NCBI GenBank assembly: GCA_950106755.1 | Contig: OX467088.1 | Span: 29,350,401-29,414,400, forward strand | Direction: 5' to 3' | Origin: Climacium dendroides | Lineage: Eukaryota > Streptophyta > Bryopsida > Hypnales > Climaciaceae | DNA length: 64,000 bases | In this document: positions 11,970 through 25,663 of the stretch, in pieces | Position numbering within the stretch: the first letter of the stretch is position 1 | Layout: each line of letters begins with the position of its first letter | Position numbers and translations under genes: made by a program | The notes under the pieces: model-generated | Told to the model about the DNA's origin: nothing | The model's database searches: none | The model's input: the letters and a program-made list of their open reading frames with translations, nothing else

Positions 11970-12365
11970 ATGCTCTATTTAATAGAAACCAAACCAATAA
12001 CTTATATCCGTTTCACATGCAAGCACGTCCCAAAACATAACACACAACTTGCAAATCTCCGAAATAATTACGATTCATGGAAAAATCAATTTGAAGAGGA
12101 CCCTATTGCTTCCCCACACTTTCTAATTCAATGGAAACTGGTTTAAAAAAAAAAAAAATTAAAAATCATGCTCTATTTAATAGAAACCAAACCAATAACT
12201 TATATCCGTTTGACGTGCAAGCACGTCCCAAAACATAACACACAACTTGCAAATCTTCGAAATAATTACGATTCATGGAAAAATCAATCTGAAGAGGACC
12301 CTATTGCTTCCCCACACTTTCTAATTCAATGGAAACTGGTTTAAAAAAAAAAAAAATTAAAAATC
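11970..12365 (+). repeat. Junction monomers between 10-mer and 7-mer blocks
   Basis: Two monomers separate the truncated third 10-mer from the 7-mer block. The first has ctccga but an ordinary F block (tttgaagaggaccctattgc), a combination that breaks the usual linkage of ctccga with cccttttact and so looks like a recombinant. The second is an ordinary S/A monomer with an intact dyad. Confidence 0.6.
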
Positions 12366-15300
12366 ATGCTCTATTTAATAGAAACCAAACCAATAACTTA
12401 TATCCGTTTCACATGCAAGCACGTCCCAAAACATAACACACAACTTGCAAATCTTCGAAATAATTACGATTCATGGAAAAATCAAGTTGAGGAGGACACT
12501 ATTGCTTCCCCACACTTTCTCATTTAATAGAAATGGGTTTTTAAAAAAAACAAATTTAAAAATCATGCTCTATTTAATAGAAACCAAACCAATAACTTAT
12601 ATCCGTTTGACATGCAAGCACGTCCCAAAACATAACACACAACTTGCAAATCTCCGAAATAATTACGATTCATGGAAAAATCAATTTGAAGAGGACCCTT
12701 TTACTTCCCCACACTTTCTAATTCAATGGAAACTGGTTTAAAAAAAAAAAAATTAAAAATCATGCTCTATTTAATAGAAACCAAACCAATAACTTATATC
12801 CGTTTGACGTGCAAGCACGTCCCAAAACATAACACACAACTTGCAAATCTTCGAAATAATTACGATTCATGGAAAAATCAATTTGAAGAGGACCCTATTG
12901 CTTCCCCACACTTTCTAATTCAATGGAAACTGGTTTAAAAAAAAAAAAAATTAAAAATCATGCTCTATTTAATAGAAACCAAACCAATAACTTATATCCG
13001 TTTGACGTGCAAGCACGTCCCAAAACATAACACACAACTTGCAAATCTTCGAAATAATTACGATTCATGGAAAAATCAAGTTGAGGAGGACACTATTGCT
13101 TCCCCACACTTTCTCATTTAATAGAAATGGGTTTTTAAAAAAAACAAATTTAAAAATCATGCTCTATTTAATAGAAACCAAACCAATAACTTATATCCGT
13201 TTCATGTGCAAGCACGTCCCAAAACATAACACACAACTTGCAAATCTTCGAAATAATTACGATTCATGGAAAAATCAATTTGAAGAGGACCCTATTGCTT
13301 CCCCACACTTTCTAATTCAATGGAAACTGGTTTAAAAAAAAAAAAAATTAAAAATCATGCTCTATTTAATAGAAACCAAACCAATAACTTATATCCGTTT
13401 GACATGCAAGCACGTCCCAAAACATAACACACAACTTGCAAATCTTCGAAATAATTACGATTCATGGAGAAATCAAGTTGAGGAGGACACTATTGCTTCC
13501 CCACACTTTCTCATTTAATAGAAATGGGTTTTAAAAAAAAACAAATTTAAAAATCATGCTCTATTTAATAGAAACCAAACCAATAACTTATATCCGTTTG
13601 ACATGCAAGCACGTCCCAAAACATAACACACAACTTGCAAATCTTCGAAATAATTACGATTCATGGAAAAATCAAGTTGAGGAGGACCCTATTGCTTCCC
13701 CACACTTTCTCATTTAATAGAAATGGGTTTTTAAAAAAAACAAATTTAAAAATCATGCTCTATTTAATAGAAACCAAACCAATAACTTATATCCGTTTGA
13801 CATGCAAGCACGTCCCAAAACATAACACACAACTTGCAAATCTTCGAAATAATTACGATTCATGGAAAAATCAAGTTGAGGAGGACAGTATTGCTTCCCC
13901 ACACTTTCTCATTTAATAGAAATGGGTTTTTAAAAAAAACAAATTTAAAAATCATGCTCTATTTAATAGAAACCAAACCAATAACTTATATCCGTTTGAC
14001 ATGCAAGCACGTCCCAAAACATAACACACAACTTGCAAATCTCCGAAATAATTACGATTCATGGAAAAATCAATTTGAAGAGGACCCTTTTACTTCCCCA
14101 CACTTTCTAATTCAATGGAAACTGGTTTAAAAAAAAAAAAATTAAAAATCATGCTCTATTTAATAGAAACCAAACCAATAACTTATATCCGTTTGACGTG
14201 CAAGCACGTCCCAAAACATAACACACAACTTGCAAATCTTCGAAATAATTACGATTCATGGAAAAATCAATTTGAAGAGGACCCTATTGCTTCCCCACAC
14301 TTTCTAATTCAATGGAAACTGGTTTAAAAAAAAAAAAAATTAAAAATCATGCTCTATTTAATAGAAACCAAACCAATAACTTATATCCGTTTGACGTGCA
14401 AGCACGTCCCAAAACATAACACACAACTTGCAAATCTTCGAAATAATTACGATTCATGGAAAAATCAAGTTGAGGAGGACACTATTGCTTCCCCACACTT
14501 TCTCATTTAATAGAAATGGGTTTTTAAAAAAAACAAATTTAAAAATCATGCTCTATTTAATAGAAACCAAACCAATAACTTATATCCGTTTCATGTGCAA
14601 GCACGTCCCAAAACATAACACACAACTTGCAAATCTTCGAAATAATTACGATTCATGGAAAAATCAATTTGAAGAGGACCCTATTGCTTCCCCACACTTT
14701 CTAATTCAATGGAAACTGGTTTAAAAAAAAAAAAAATTAAAAATCATGCTCTATTTAATAGAAACCAAACCAATAACTTATATCCGTTTGACATGCAAGC
14801 ACGTCCCAAAACATAACACACAACTTGCAAATCTTCGAAATAATTACGATTCATGGAGAAATCAAGTTGAGGAGGACACTATTGCTTCCCCACACTTTCT
14901 CATTTAATAGAAATGGGTTTTAAAAAAAAACAAATTTAAAAATCATGCTCTATTTAATAGAAACCAAACCAATAACTTATATCCGTTTGACATGCAAGCA
15001 CGTCCCAAAACATAACACACAACTTGCAAATCTTCGAAATAATTACGATTCATGGAAAAATCAAGTTGAGGAGGACCCTATTGCTTCCCCACACTTTCTC
15101 ATTTAATAGAAATGGGTTTTTAAAAAAAACAAATTTAAAAATCATGCTCTATTTAATAGAAACCAAACCAATAACTTATATCCGTTTGACATGCAAGCAC
15201 GTCCCAAAACATAACACACAACTTGCAAATCTTCGAAATAATTACGATTCATGGAAAAATCAAGTTGAGGAGGACAGTATTGCTTCCCCACACTTTCTCA

Positions 15301-15737
15301 TTTAATAGAAATGGGTTTTTAAAAAAAACAAATTTAAAAATCATGCTCTATTTAATAGAAACCAAACCAATAACTTATATCCGTTTGACATGCAAGCACG
15401 TCCCAAAACATAACACACAACTTGCAAATCTCCGAAATAATTACGATTCATGGAAAAATCAATTTGAAGAGGACCCTTTTACTTCCCCACACTTTCTAAT
15501 TCAATGGAAACTGGTTTAAAAATAAAAAAATTAAAAATCATGCTCTATTTAATAGAAACCAAACCAATAACTTATATCCGTTTGACGTGCAAGCACGTCC
15601 CAAAACATAACACACAACTTGCAAATCTTCGAAATAATTACGATTCATGGAAAAATCAATTTGAAGAGGACCCTATTGCTTCCCCACACTTTCTAATTCA
15701 ATGGAAACTGGTTTAAAAAAAAAAAAAATTAAAAATC
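12366..15737 (+). repeat. 7-mer HOR, 1389 bp, two copies plus three monomers
   Basis: Units start at 12366, 13755 and 15144 (the last only three monomers long). Order: V/B, T/A, F/A with intact dyad, V/B, F/A with the unusual dyad tttcatgtgcaagcacg, R/b, gttgaggaggaccct/B. The catgtg dyad near 13,203 and 14,592 is exactly one unit apart and seen nowhere else. Units 2 and 3 share gaggacagt where unit 1 has gaggacact, so unit 3 was copied from unit 2 or the reverse. In the last partial unit the poly(A) is broken by one t near 15,524. Confidence 0.82.
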
Positions 15738-16133
15738 ATGCTCTATTTAATAGAAACCAAACCAATAACTTATATCCGTTTGACGTGCAAGCACGTCCCA
15801 AAACATAACACACAACTTGCAAATCTTCGAAATAATTACGATTCATGGAAAAATCAATTTGAAGAGGACCCTATTGCTTCCCCACACTTTCTAATTCAAT
15901 GGAAACTGGTTTAAAAAAAAAAAAAATTAAAAATCATGCTCTATTTAATAGAAACCAAACCAATAACTTATATCCGTTTGACGTGCAAGCACGTCCCAAA
16001 ACATAACACACAACTTGCAAATCTTCGAAATAATTACGATTCATGGAAAAATCAATCTGAAGAGGACCCTATTGCTTCCCCACACTTTCTAATTCAATGG
16101 AAACTGGTTTAAAAAAAAAAAAAATTAAAAATC
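15738..16133 (+). repeat. Two spacer monomers (F/A and S/A, intact dyads)
   Basis: Two A-tailed monomers with the intact dyad connect the end of the 7-mer block to the start of the 11-mer block. They resemble members of the left-hand 6-mer and carry no private change that I could find. Confidence 0.6.
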
Positions 16134-17126
16134 ATGCTCTATTTAATAGAAACCAAACCAATAACTTATATCCGTTTCACATGCAAGCACGTCCCAAAAC
16201 ATAACACACAACTTGCAAATCTTCGAAATAATTACGATTCATGGAGAAATCAAGTTGAGGAGGACACTATTGCTTCCCCACACTTTCTCATTTAATAGAA
16301 ATGGGTTTTAAAAAAAAACAAATTTAAAAATCATGCTCTATTTAATAGAAACCAAACCAATAACTTATATCCGTTTGACATGCAAGCACGTCCCAAAACA
16401 TAACACACAACTTGCAAATCTTCGAAATAATTACGATTCATGGAAAAATCAAGTTGAGGAGGACCCTATTGCTTCCCCACACTTTCTCATTTAATAGAAA
16501 TGGGTTTTTAAAAAAAACAAATTTAAAAATCATGCTCTATTTAATAGAAACCAAACCAATAACTTATATCCGTTTGACATGCAAGCACGTCCCAAAACAT
16601 AACACACAACTTGCAAATCTTCGAAATAATTACGATTCATGGAAAAATCAATTTGAAGAGGACCCTATTGCTTCCCCACACTTTCTAATTCAATGGAAAC
16701 TGGTTTAAAAAAAAAAAAAATTAAAAATCATGCTCTATTTAATAGAAACCAAACCAATAACTTATATCCGTTTGACGTGCAAGCACGTCCCAAAACATAA
16801 CACACAACTTGCAAATCTTCGAAATAATTACGATTCATGGAAAAATCAATCTGAAGAGGACCCTATTGCTTCCCCACACTTTCTAATTCAATGGAAACTG
16901 GTTTAAAAAAAAAAAAAATTAAAAATTATGCTCTATTTAATAGAAACCAAACCAATAACTTATATCCGTTTCACATGCAAGCACGTCCCAAAACATAACA
17001 CACAACTTGCAAATCTTCGAAATAATTACGATTCATGGAGAAATCAAGTTGAGGAGGACACTATTGCTTCCCCACACTTTCTCATTTAATAGAAATGGGT
17101 TTTAAAAAAAAACAAATTTAAAAATC

Positions 17127-17326
17127 ATGCTCTATTTAATAGAAACCAAACCAATAACTTATATCCGTTTGACATGCAAGCACGTCCCAAAACATAACAC
17201 ACAACTTGCAAATCTTCGAAATAATTACGAATCATGGAAAAATCAATCTGAAGAGGACCCTATTGATTCCCAACAAACTTTCTAATTCAATGGCAACTGG
17301 TTTAAAAAAAAAAAAAATTAAAAATC
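17127..17326 (+). repeat. Monomer subtype with gattcccaacaaac insertion (200 bp)
   Basis: Here the usual attgcttccccacactttc is replaced by attgattcccaacaaactttc, two bases longer, together with acgaatcatgg (for acgattcatgg) and ggcaactgg (for ggaaactgg). The same form is at 19,313 and 25,265. Related versions with an ordinary ggaaactgg are near 21,835, 27,388 and 37,309, the last two reading gattcccaacacac. It is one of the few length changes outside the poly(A) tract. Confidence 0.75.
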
Positions 17327-18121
17327 ATGCTCTATTTAATAGAAACCAAACCAATAACTTATATCCGTTTGACATGCAAGCACGTCCCAAAACATAACAC
17401 ACAACTTGCAAATCTTCGAAATAATTACGATTCATGGAAAAATCAATTTGAAGAAGACCCTATTGCTTCCCCACACTTTCTCATTTAATAGAAATGGGTT
17501 TTTAAAAAAAACAAATTTAAAAATCATGCTCTATTTAATAGAAACCAAACCAATAACTTATATCCGTTTGACATGCAAGCACGTCCCAAAACATAACACA
17601 CAACTTGCAAATCTCCGAAATAATTACGATTCATGGAAAAATCAATTTGAAGAGGACCCTTTTACTTCCCCACACTTTCTAATTCAATGGAAACTGGTTT
17701 AAAAAAATTAAAAAATTAAAAATCATGCTCTATTTAATAGAAACCAAACCAATAACTTATATCCGTTTGACATGCAAGCACGTCCCAAAACATAACACAC
17801 AACTTGCAAATCTTCGAAATAATTACGATTCATGGAAAAATCAATTTGAAGAAGACCCTATTGCTTCCCCACACTTTCTCATTTAATAGAAATGGGTTTT
17901 TAAAAAAAACAAATTTAAAAATCATGCTCTATTTAATAGAAACCAAACCAATAACTTATATCCGTTTCACATGCAAGCACGTCCCAAAACATAACACACA
18001 ACTTGCAAATCTCCGAAATAATTACGATTCATGGAAAAATCAATTTGAAGAGGACCCTTTTACTTCCCCACACTTTCTAATTCAATGGAAACTGGTTTAA
18101 AAAAAAAAAAAATTAAAAATC

Positions 18122-18319
18122 ATGCTCTATTTAATAGAAACCAAACCAATAACTTATATCCGTTATACGTGCAAGCTCGTCCCAAAACATAACACACAAC
18201 TTGCAAATCTTCGAAATAATTACGATTCATGGAAAAATCAATTTGAAGAGGACCCTATTGCTTCCCCACACTTTCTAATTCAATGGAAACTGGTTTAAAA
18301 ACAAAAAAAATTAAAAATC
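18122..18319 (+). repeat. Reference monomer with tail type C (a5-c-a8)
   Basis: The tail reads ggaaactggtttaaaaacaaaaaaaatt, that is an A tail with one A replaced by c. This C tail first appears here and then becomes a fixed member of the HORs from 23 kb to 63 kb, nearly always preceded by a gctcgtc dyad in the same monomer and followed by a V/B monomer. Its spread maps the extent of the right-hand lineage. Confidence 0.75.
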
Positions 18320-19910
18320 ATGCTCTATTTAATAGAAACCAAACCAATAACTTATATCCGTTTCACATGCAAGCACGTCCCAAAACATAACACACAACTT
18401 GCAAATCTTCGAAATAATTACGATTCATGGAGAAATCAAGTTGAGGAGGACACTATTGCTTCCCCACACTTTCTCATTTAATAGAAATGGGTTTTAAAAA
18501 AAAACAAATTTAAAAATCATGCTCTATTTAATAGAAACCAAACCAATAACTTATATCCGTTTGACATGCAAGCACGTCCCAAAACATAACACACAACTTG
18601 CAAATCTTCGAAATAATTACGATTCATGGAAAAATCAAGTTGAGGAGGACCCTATTGCTTCCCCACACTTTCTCATTTAATAGAAATGGGTTTTTAAAAA
18701 AAACAAATTTAAAAATCATGCTCTATTTAATAGAAACCAAACCAATAACTTATATCCGTTTGACATGCAAGCACGTCCCAAAACATAACACACAACTTGC
18801 AAATCTTCGAAATAATTACGATTCATGGAAAAATCAATTTGAAGAGGACCCTATTGCTTCCCCACACTTTCTAATTCAATGGAAACTGGTTTAAAAAAAA
18901 AAAAAATTAAAAATCATGCTCTATTTAATAGAAACCAAACCAATAACTTATATCCGTTTGACGTGCAAGCACGTCCCAAAACATAACACACAACTTGCAA
19001 ATCTTCGAAATAATTACGATTCATGGAAAAATCAATCTGAAGAGGACCCTATTGCTTCCCCACACTTTCTAATTCAATGGAAACTGGTTTAAAAAAAAAA
19101 AAAATTAAAAATTATGCTCTATTTAATAGAAACCAAACCAATAACTTATATCCGTTTCACATGCAAGCACGTCCCAAAACATAACACACAACTTGCAAAT
19201 CTTCGAAATAATTACGATTCATGGAGAAATCAAGTTGAGGAGGACACTATTGCTTCCCCACACTTTCTCATTTAATAGAAATGGGTTTTAAAAAAAAACA
19301 AATTTAAAAATCATGCTCTATTTAATAGAAACCAAACCAATAACTTATATCCGTTTCACATGCAAGCACGTCCCAAAACATAACACACAACTTGCAAATC
19401 TTCGAAATAATTACGAATCATGGAAAAATCAATCTGAAGAGGACCCTATTGATTCCCAACAAACTTTCTAATTCAATGGCAACTGGTTTAAAAAAAAAAA
19501 AAATTAAAAATCATGCTCTATTTAATAGAAACCAAACCAATAACTTATATCCGTTTGACATGCAAGCACGTCCCAAAACATAACACACAACTTGCAAATC
19601 TTCGAAATAATTACGATTCATGGAAAAATCAATTTGAAGAAGACCCTATTGCTTCCCCACACTTTCTCATTTAATAGAAATGGGTTTTTAAAAAAAACAA
19701 ATTTAAAAATCATGCTCTATTTAATAGAAACCAAACCAATAACTTATATCCGTTTGACATGCAAGCACGTCCCAAAACATAACACACAACTTGCAAATCT
19801 CCGAAATAATTACGATTCATGGAAAAATCAATTTGAAGAGGACCCTTTTACTTCCCCACACTTTCTAATTCAATGGAAACTGGTTTAAAAAAATTAAAAA
19901 ATTAAAAATC

Positions 19911-21498
19911 ATGCTCTATTTAATAGAAACCAAACCAATAACTTATATCCGTTTGACATGCAAGCACGTCCCAAAACATAACACACAACTTGCAAATCTT
20001 CGAAATAATTACGATTCATGGAAAAATCAATTTGAAGAAGACCCTATTGCTTCCCCACACTTTCTCATTTAATAGAAATGGGTTTTTAAAAAAAACAAAT
20101 TTAAAAATCATGCTCTATTTAATAGAAACCAAACCAATAACTTATATCCGTTTCACATGCAAGCACGTCCCAAAACATAACACACAACTTGCAAATCTCC
20201 GAAATAATTACGATTCATGGAAAAATCAATTTGAAGAGGACCCTTTTACTTCCCCACACTTTCTAATTCAATGGAAACTGGTTTAAAAAAAAAAAAAATT
20301 AAAAATCATGCTCTATTTAATAGAAACCAAACCAATAACTTATATCCGTTATACGTGCAAGCTCGTCCCAAAACATAACACACAACTTGCAAATCTTCGA
20401 AATAATTACGATTCATGGAAAAATCAATTTGAAGAGGACCCTATTGCTTCCCCACACTTTCTAATTCAATGGCAACTGGTTTAAAAACAAAAAAAATTAA
20501 AAATCATGCTCTATTTAATAGAAACCAAACCAATAACTTATATCCGTTTCACATGCAAGCACGTCCCAAAACATAACACACAACTTGCAAATCTTCGAAA
20601 TAATTACGATTCATGGAAAAATCAAGTTGAGGAGGACACTATTGCTTCCCCACACTTTCTCATTTAATAGAAATGGGTTTTTAAAAAAAACAAATTTAAA
20701 AATCATGCTCTATTTAATAGAAACCAAACCAATAACTTATATCCGTTTGACATGCAAGCACGTCCCAAAACATAACACACAACTTGCAAATCTTCGAAAT
20801 AATTACGATTCATGGAAAAATCAATTTGAAGAGGACCCTATTGCTTCCCCACACTTTCTCATTTAATAGAAATGGGTTTTTAAAAAAAACAAATTTAAAA
20901 ATCATGCTCTATTTAATAGAAACCAAACCAATAACTTATATCCGTTTCACATGCAAGCACGTCCCAAAACATAACACACAACTTGCAAATCTCCGAAATA
21001 ATTACGATTCATGGAAAAATCAATTTGAAGAGGACCCTTTTACTTCCCCACACTTTCTAATTCAATGGAAACTGGTTTAAAAAAAAAAAAAATTAAAAAT
21101 CATGCTCTATTTAATAGAAACCAAACCAATAACTTATATCCGTTATACGTGCAAGCTCGTCCCAAAACATAACACACAACTTGCAAATCTTCGAAATAAT
21201 TACGATTCATGGAAAAATCAATTTGAAGAGGACCCTATTGCTTCCCCACACTTTCTAATTCAATGGAAACTGGTTTAAAAACAAAAAAAATTAAAAATCA
21301 TGCTCTATTTAATAGAAACCAAACCAATAACTTATATCCGTTTCACATGCAAGCACGTCCCAAAACATAACACACAACTTGCAAATCTTCGAAATAATTA
21401 CGATTCATGGAAAAATCAAGTTGAGGAGGACACTATTGCTTCCCCACACTTTCTCATTTAATAGAAATGGGTTTTTAAAAAAAACAAATTTAAAAATC
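19911..21498 (+). repeat. 4-mer duplication, 794 bp, two copies
   Basis: Four monomers (F/B, T/A, the tatacgtgcaagctcg monomer with C tail, V/B) occur at 19911-20704 and 20705-21498. The tatacgtg marker is at 20,349 and 21,143, exactly 794 bp apart. The first copy overlaps the end of the second 11-mer, so this duplication happened after the 11-mer arose. Differences: gaagaagac in the first F block against gaagaggac in the second, and ggcaactgg against ggaaactgg. Confidence 0.8.
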
Positions 21499-21897
21499 AT
21501 GCTCTATTTAATAGAAACCAAACCAATAACTTATATCCGTTTGACATGCAAGCACGTCCCAAAACATAACACACAACTTGCAAATCTTCGAAATAATTAC
21601 GATTCATGGAAAAATCAAGTTGAGGAGGACACTATTGCTTCCCCACACTTTCTCATTTAATAGAAATGGGTTTTGAAAAAAAACAAATTTAAAAATCATG
21701 CTCTATTTAATAGAAACCAAACCAATAACTTATATCCGTTTGACAAGCAAGCACGTCCCAAAACATAACACACAACTTGCAAATCTTCGAAATAATTACG
21801 ATTCATGGAAAAATCAATTTGAAGAGGACCCTATTGATTCCCAACAAACTTTCTAATTCAATGGAAACTGGTTTAAAAAAAAAAAAAATTAAAAATC

Positions 21898-22096
21898 ATG
21901 CTCTATTTAATAGAAACCAAACCAATAACTTACATCCGTTTGACATGCAAGCACGTCCCAAAACATAACACACAACTTGCAAATCTCCGAAATAATTACG
22001 ATTCATGGAAAAATCAATTGGAGCAGGACAAAATTGCTTCCCCACACTTTCTCATTTAATAGAAATGGGTTTTAAAAGAAAACAAATTTAAAAATC
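21898..22096 (+). repeat. Monomer subtype X (ttggagcagg), first copy
   Basis: Distinct monomer with acttacatccg (for acttatatccg), ctccga, caattggagcaggac, and a tail with aaaagaaaac (for aaaaaaaaac). The second copy at 25465-25663 has all four changes, 3567 bp (18 monomers) downstream. The first copy additionally has ggacaaaattgc where the second has ggacactattgc. In both cases the preceding monomer has the gattcccaacaaac form and the one before that a ggttttgaaaa tail, so at least three consecutive monomers correspond. Confidence 0.78.
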
Positions 22097-25000
22097 ATGC
22101 TCTCTTTAATAGAAACCAAACCAATAACTTATATCCGTTTGACATGCAAGCACGTCCCAAAACATAACACACAACTTGCAAATCTTCGAAATAATTACGA
22201 TTCATGGAAAAATCAATTTGAAGAGGACCCTATTGCTTCCCCACACTTTCTAATTCAATGGAAACTGGTTTAAAAAAAAAAAAAATTAAAAATCATGCTC
22301 TATTTAATAGAAACCAAACCAATAACTTATATCCGTTTGACATGCAAGCACGTCCCAAAACATAACACACAACTTGCAAATCTTCGAAATAATTACGATT
22401 CATGGAAAAATCAATCTGAAGAGGACCCTATTGCTTCCCCACACTTTCTAATTCAATGGAAACTGGTTTAAAAAAAAAAAAAATTAAAAATCATACTCTA
22501 TTTAATAGAAACCAAACCAATAACTTATATCCGTTTGACATGCAAGCACGTCCCAAAACATAACACACAACTTGCAAATCTTCGAAATAATTACGATTCA
22601 TGGAAAAATCAATCTGAAGAGGACCGTATTGCTTCCCCACACTTTCTAATTCAATGGAAACTGGTTTAAAAAAAAAAAAAATTAAAAATCATGCTCTATT
22701 TAATAGAAACCAAACCAATAACTTATATCCGTTTGACATGCAAGCACGTCCCAAAACATAACACACAACTTGCAAATCTTCGAAATAATTACGATTCATG
22801 GAAAAATCAATTTGAAGAGGACCCTATTGCTTCCCCACACTTTCTAATTCAATGGAAACTGGTTTAAAAAAAAAAAAAATTAAAAATCATGCTCTATTTA
22901 ATAGAAACCAAACCAATAACTTATATCCGTTTGACATGCAAGCACGTCCCAAAACATAACACACAACTTGCAAATCTTCGAAATAATTACGATTCATGGA
23001 AAAATCAATTTGAAGAGGACCCTATTGCTTCCCCACACTTTCTAATTCAATGGAAACTGGTTTAAAAAAAAAAAAAATTAAAAATCATGCTCTATTTAAT
23101 AGAAACCAAACCAATAACTTATATCCGTTTCACATGCAAGCACGTCCCAAAACATAACACACAACTTGCAAATCTTCGAAATAATTACGATTCATGGAAA
23201 AATCAATTTGAAGAGGACCCTATTGCTTCCCCACACTTTCTAATTCAATGGAAACTGGTTTAAAAACAAAAAAAATTAAAAATCATGCTCTATTTAATAG
23301 AAACCAAACCAATAACTTATATCCGTTTCACATGCAAGCACGTCCCAAAATATAACACACAACTTGCAAATCTTCGAAATAATTACGATTCATGGAAAAA
23401 TCAAGTTGAGGAGGACACTATTGCTTCCCCACACTTTCTCATTTAATAGAAATGGGTTTTTAAAAAAAACAAATTTAAAAATCATGCTCTATTTAATAGA
23501 AACCAAACCAATAACTTATATTCGTTTGACATGCAAGCACGTCCCAAAACATAACACACAACTTGCAAATCTTCGAAATAATTACGATTCATGGAAAAAT
23601 CAAGTTGAGGAGGACACTATTGCTTCCCCACACTTTCTCATTTAATAGAAATGGGTTTTCAAAAAAAACAAATTTAAAAAACATGCTCTATTTAATAGAA
23701 ACCAAACCAATAACTTATATCCGTTTGACATGCAAGCACGTCCCAAAACATAACACACAACTTGCAAATCTTCGAAATAATTACGATTCATGGAAAAATC
23801 AATCTGAAGAGGACCCTATTGCTTCCCCACACTTTCTAATTCAATGGAAACTGGTTTAAAAAAAAAAAAAATTTAAAATCATGCTCTATTTAATAGAAAC
23901 CAAACCAATAACTTATATCCGTTTCACATGCAAGCACGTCCCAAAACATAACACACAACTTGCAAATCTTCGAAATAATTACGATTCATGGAAAAATCAA
24001 TTTGAGGAGGACACTATTGCTTCCCCACACTTTCTAATTCAATGGAAACTGGTTTAAAAAAAAAAAAAATTAAAAATCATGCTCTATTTAATAGAAACCA
24101 AACCAATAACTTATATCCGTTTCACATGCAAGCACGTCCCAAAACATAACACACAACTTGCAAATCTTCGAAATAATTACGATTCATGGAAAAATCAATT
24201 TGAAGAGGACCCTATTGCTTCCCCACACTTTCTAATTCAATGGAACTGGTTTAAAAAAAAAAAAAATGAAAAATCATACTCTATTTAATAGAAACCAAAC
24301 CAATAACTTATATCTGTTTGACATGCAAGCACGTCCCAAAACATAACACACAACTTGCAAATCTTCGAAATAATTACGATTCATGGAAAAATCAATTTGA
24401 AGAGGACCCTATTGCTTCCCACACTTTCTAATTCAATGGAAACTGGTTTAAAAAAAAAAAAATTAAAAATCATGCTCTATTTAATAGAAACCAAACCAAT
24501 AACTTATATCCGTTTGACGTGCAAGCACGTCCCAAAACATAACACACAACTTGCAAATCTTCGAAATAATTACAATTCATGGAAAAATCAATTTGAAGAG
24601 GACCCTATTGCTTCCCCACACTTTCTAATTCAATGGAAACTGGTTTACAAACAAAAAAAATTAAAAATTATGCTCTATTTAATAGAAACCAAACCAATAA
24701 CTTATATCCGTTTGACATGCAAGCACGTCCCAAAACATAACACACAACTTGCAAATCTTCGAAATAATTACGATTCATGGAAAAATCAATTTGAAGAGGA
24801 CCCTATTGCTTCCCCACACTTTCTAATTCAATGGAAACTGGTTTAAAAAAAAAAAAAATTAAAAATTATGCTCTATTTAATAGAAACCAAACCAATAACT
24901 TATATCCGTTTCACATGCAAGCACGTCCCAAAACATAACACACAACTTGCAAATCTTCGAAATAATTACGATTCATGGAAAAATCAAGTTGAGGAGGACA

Positions 25001-25464
25001 CTATTGCTTCCCCACACTTTCTCATTTAATAGAAATGGGTTTTTAAAAAAAAAAAATTAAAAATCATGCTCTATTTAATAGAAACCAAACCAATAACTTA
25101 TATCCGTTTGACATGCAAGCACGTCCCAAAACATAACACACAACTTGCAAATCTTCGAAATAATTACGATTCATGGAAAAATCAAGTTGAGGAGGACACT
25201 ATTGCTTCCCCACACTTTCTCATTTAATAGAAATGGGTTTTGAAAAAAAACAAATTTAAAAATCATGCTCTATTTAATAGAAACCAAACCAATAACTTAT
25301 ATCCGTTTGACATGCAAGCACGTCCCAAAACATAACACACAACTTGCAAATCTTCGAAATAATTACGAATCATGGAAAAATCAATCTGAAGAGGACCCTA
25401 TTGATTCCCAACAAACTTTCTAATTCAATGGCAACTGGTTTAAAAAAAAAAAAAATTAAAAATC

Positions 25465-25663
25465 ATGCTCTATTTAATAGAAACCAAACCAATAACTTAC
25501 ATCCGTTTGACATGCAAGCACGTCCCAAAACATAACACACAACTTGCAAATCTCCGAAATAATTACGATTCATGGAAAAATCAATTGGAGCAGGACACTA
25601 TTGCTTCCCCACACTTTCTCATTTAATAGAAATGGGTTTTAAAAGAAAACAAATTTAAAAATC
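25465..25663 (+). repeat. Monomer subtype X, second copy
   Basis: Second occurrence of the ttggagcagg monomer, with the same tacatcc, ctccga and aaaagaaaac changes as the copy at 21898. It is followed by a monomer with ccaagccaataac and ctttgaaataatt; the latter change turns the cga codon of the monomer's short open frame into a stop. The repeated trio of monomers indicates a displaced, partly decayed duplication within the divergent island. Confidence 0.75.

Larger units (their letters stand above)
16134..20505 (+). repeat. 11-mer HOR, 2186 bp, two copies
   Basis: Copies at 16134-18319 and 18320-20505. Private markers repeat exactly 2186 bp apart: aaaaattatg (ATG at 16,927 and 19,113), the longer tail gattcccaacaaac (from 17,127 and 19,313), a poly(A) interrupted by tt (aaaaaaattaaaaaatt, near 17,705 and 19,891), and tatacgtgcaagctcg (18,163 and 20,349). 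Copy differences include gacatg against cacatg in monomer 6 and ggaaactgg against ggcaactgg in monomer 11. The unit brings together left-type S and R monomers and right-type T and C monomers. Confidence 0.85.

Noticed and set aside
24355..24846. Longer open frame of 163 codons
   Set aside because: Arises where a lost c near 24,418 and tttacaaac near 24,645 remove the usual frame change and stop. It lies in the mutation-rich island and consists entirely of satellite.
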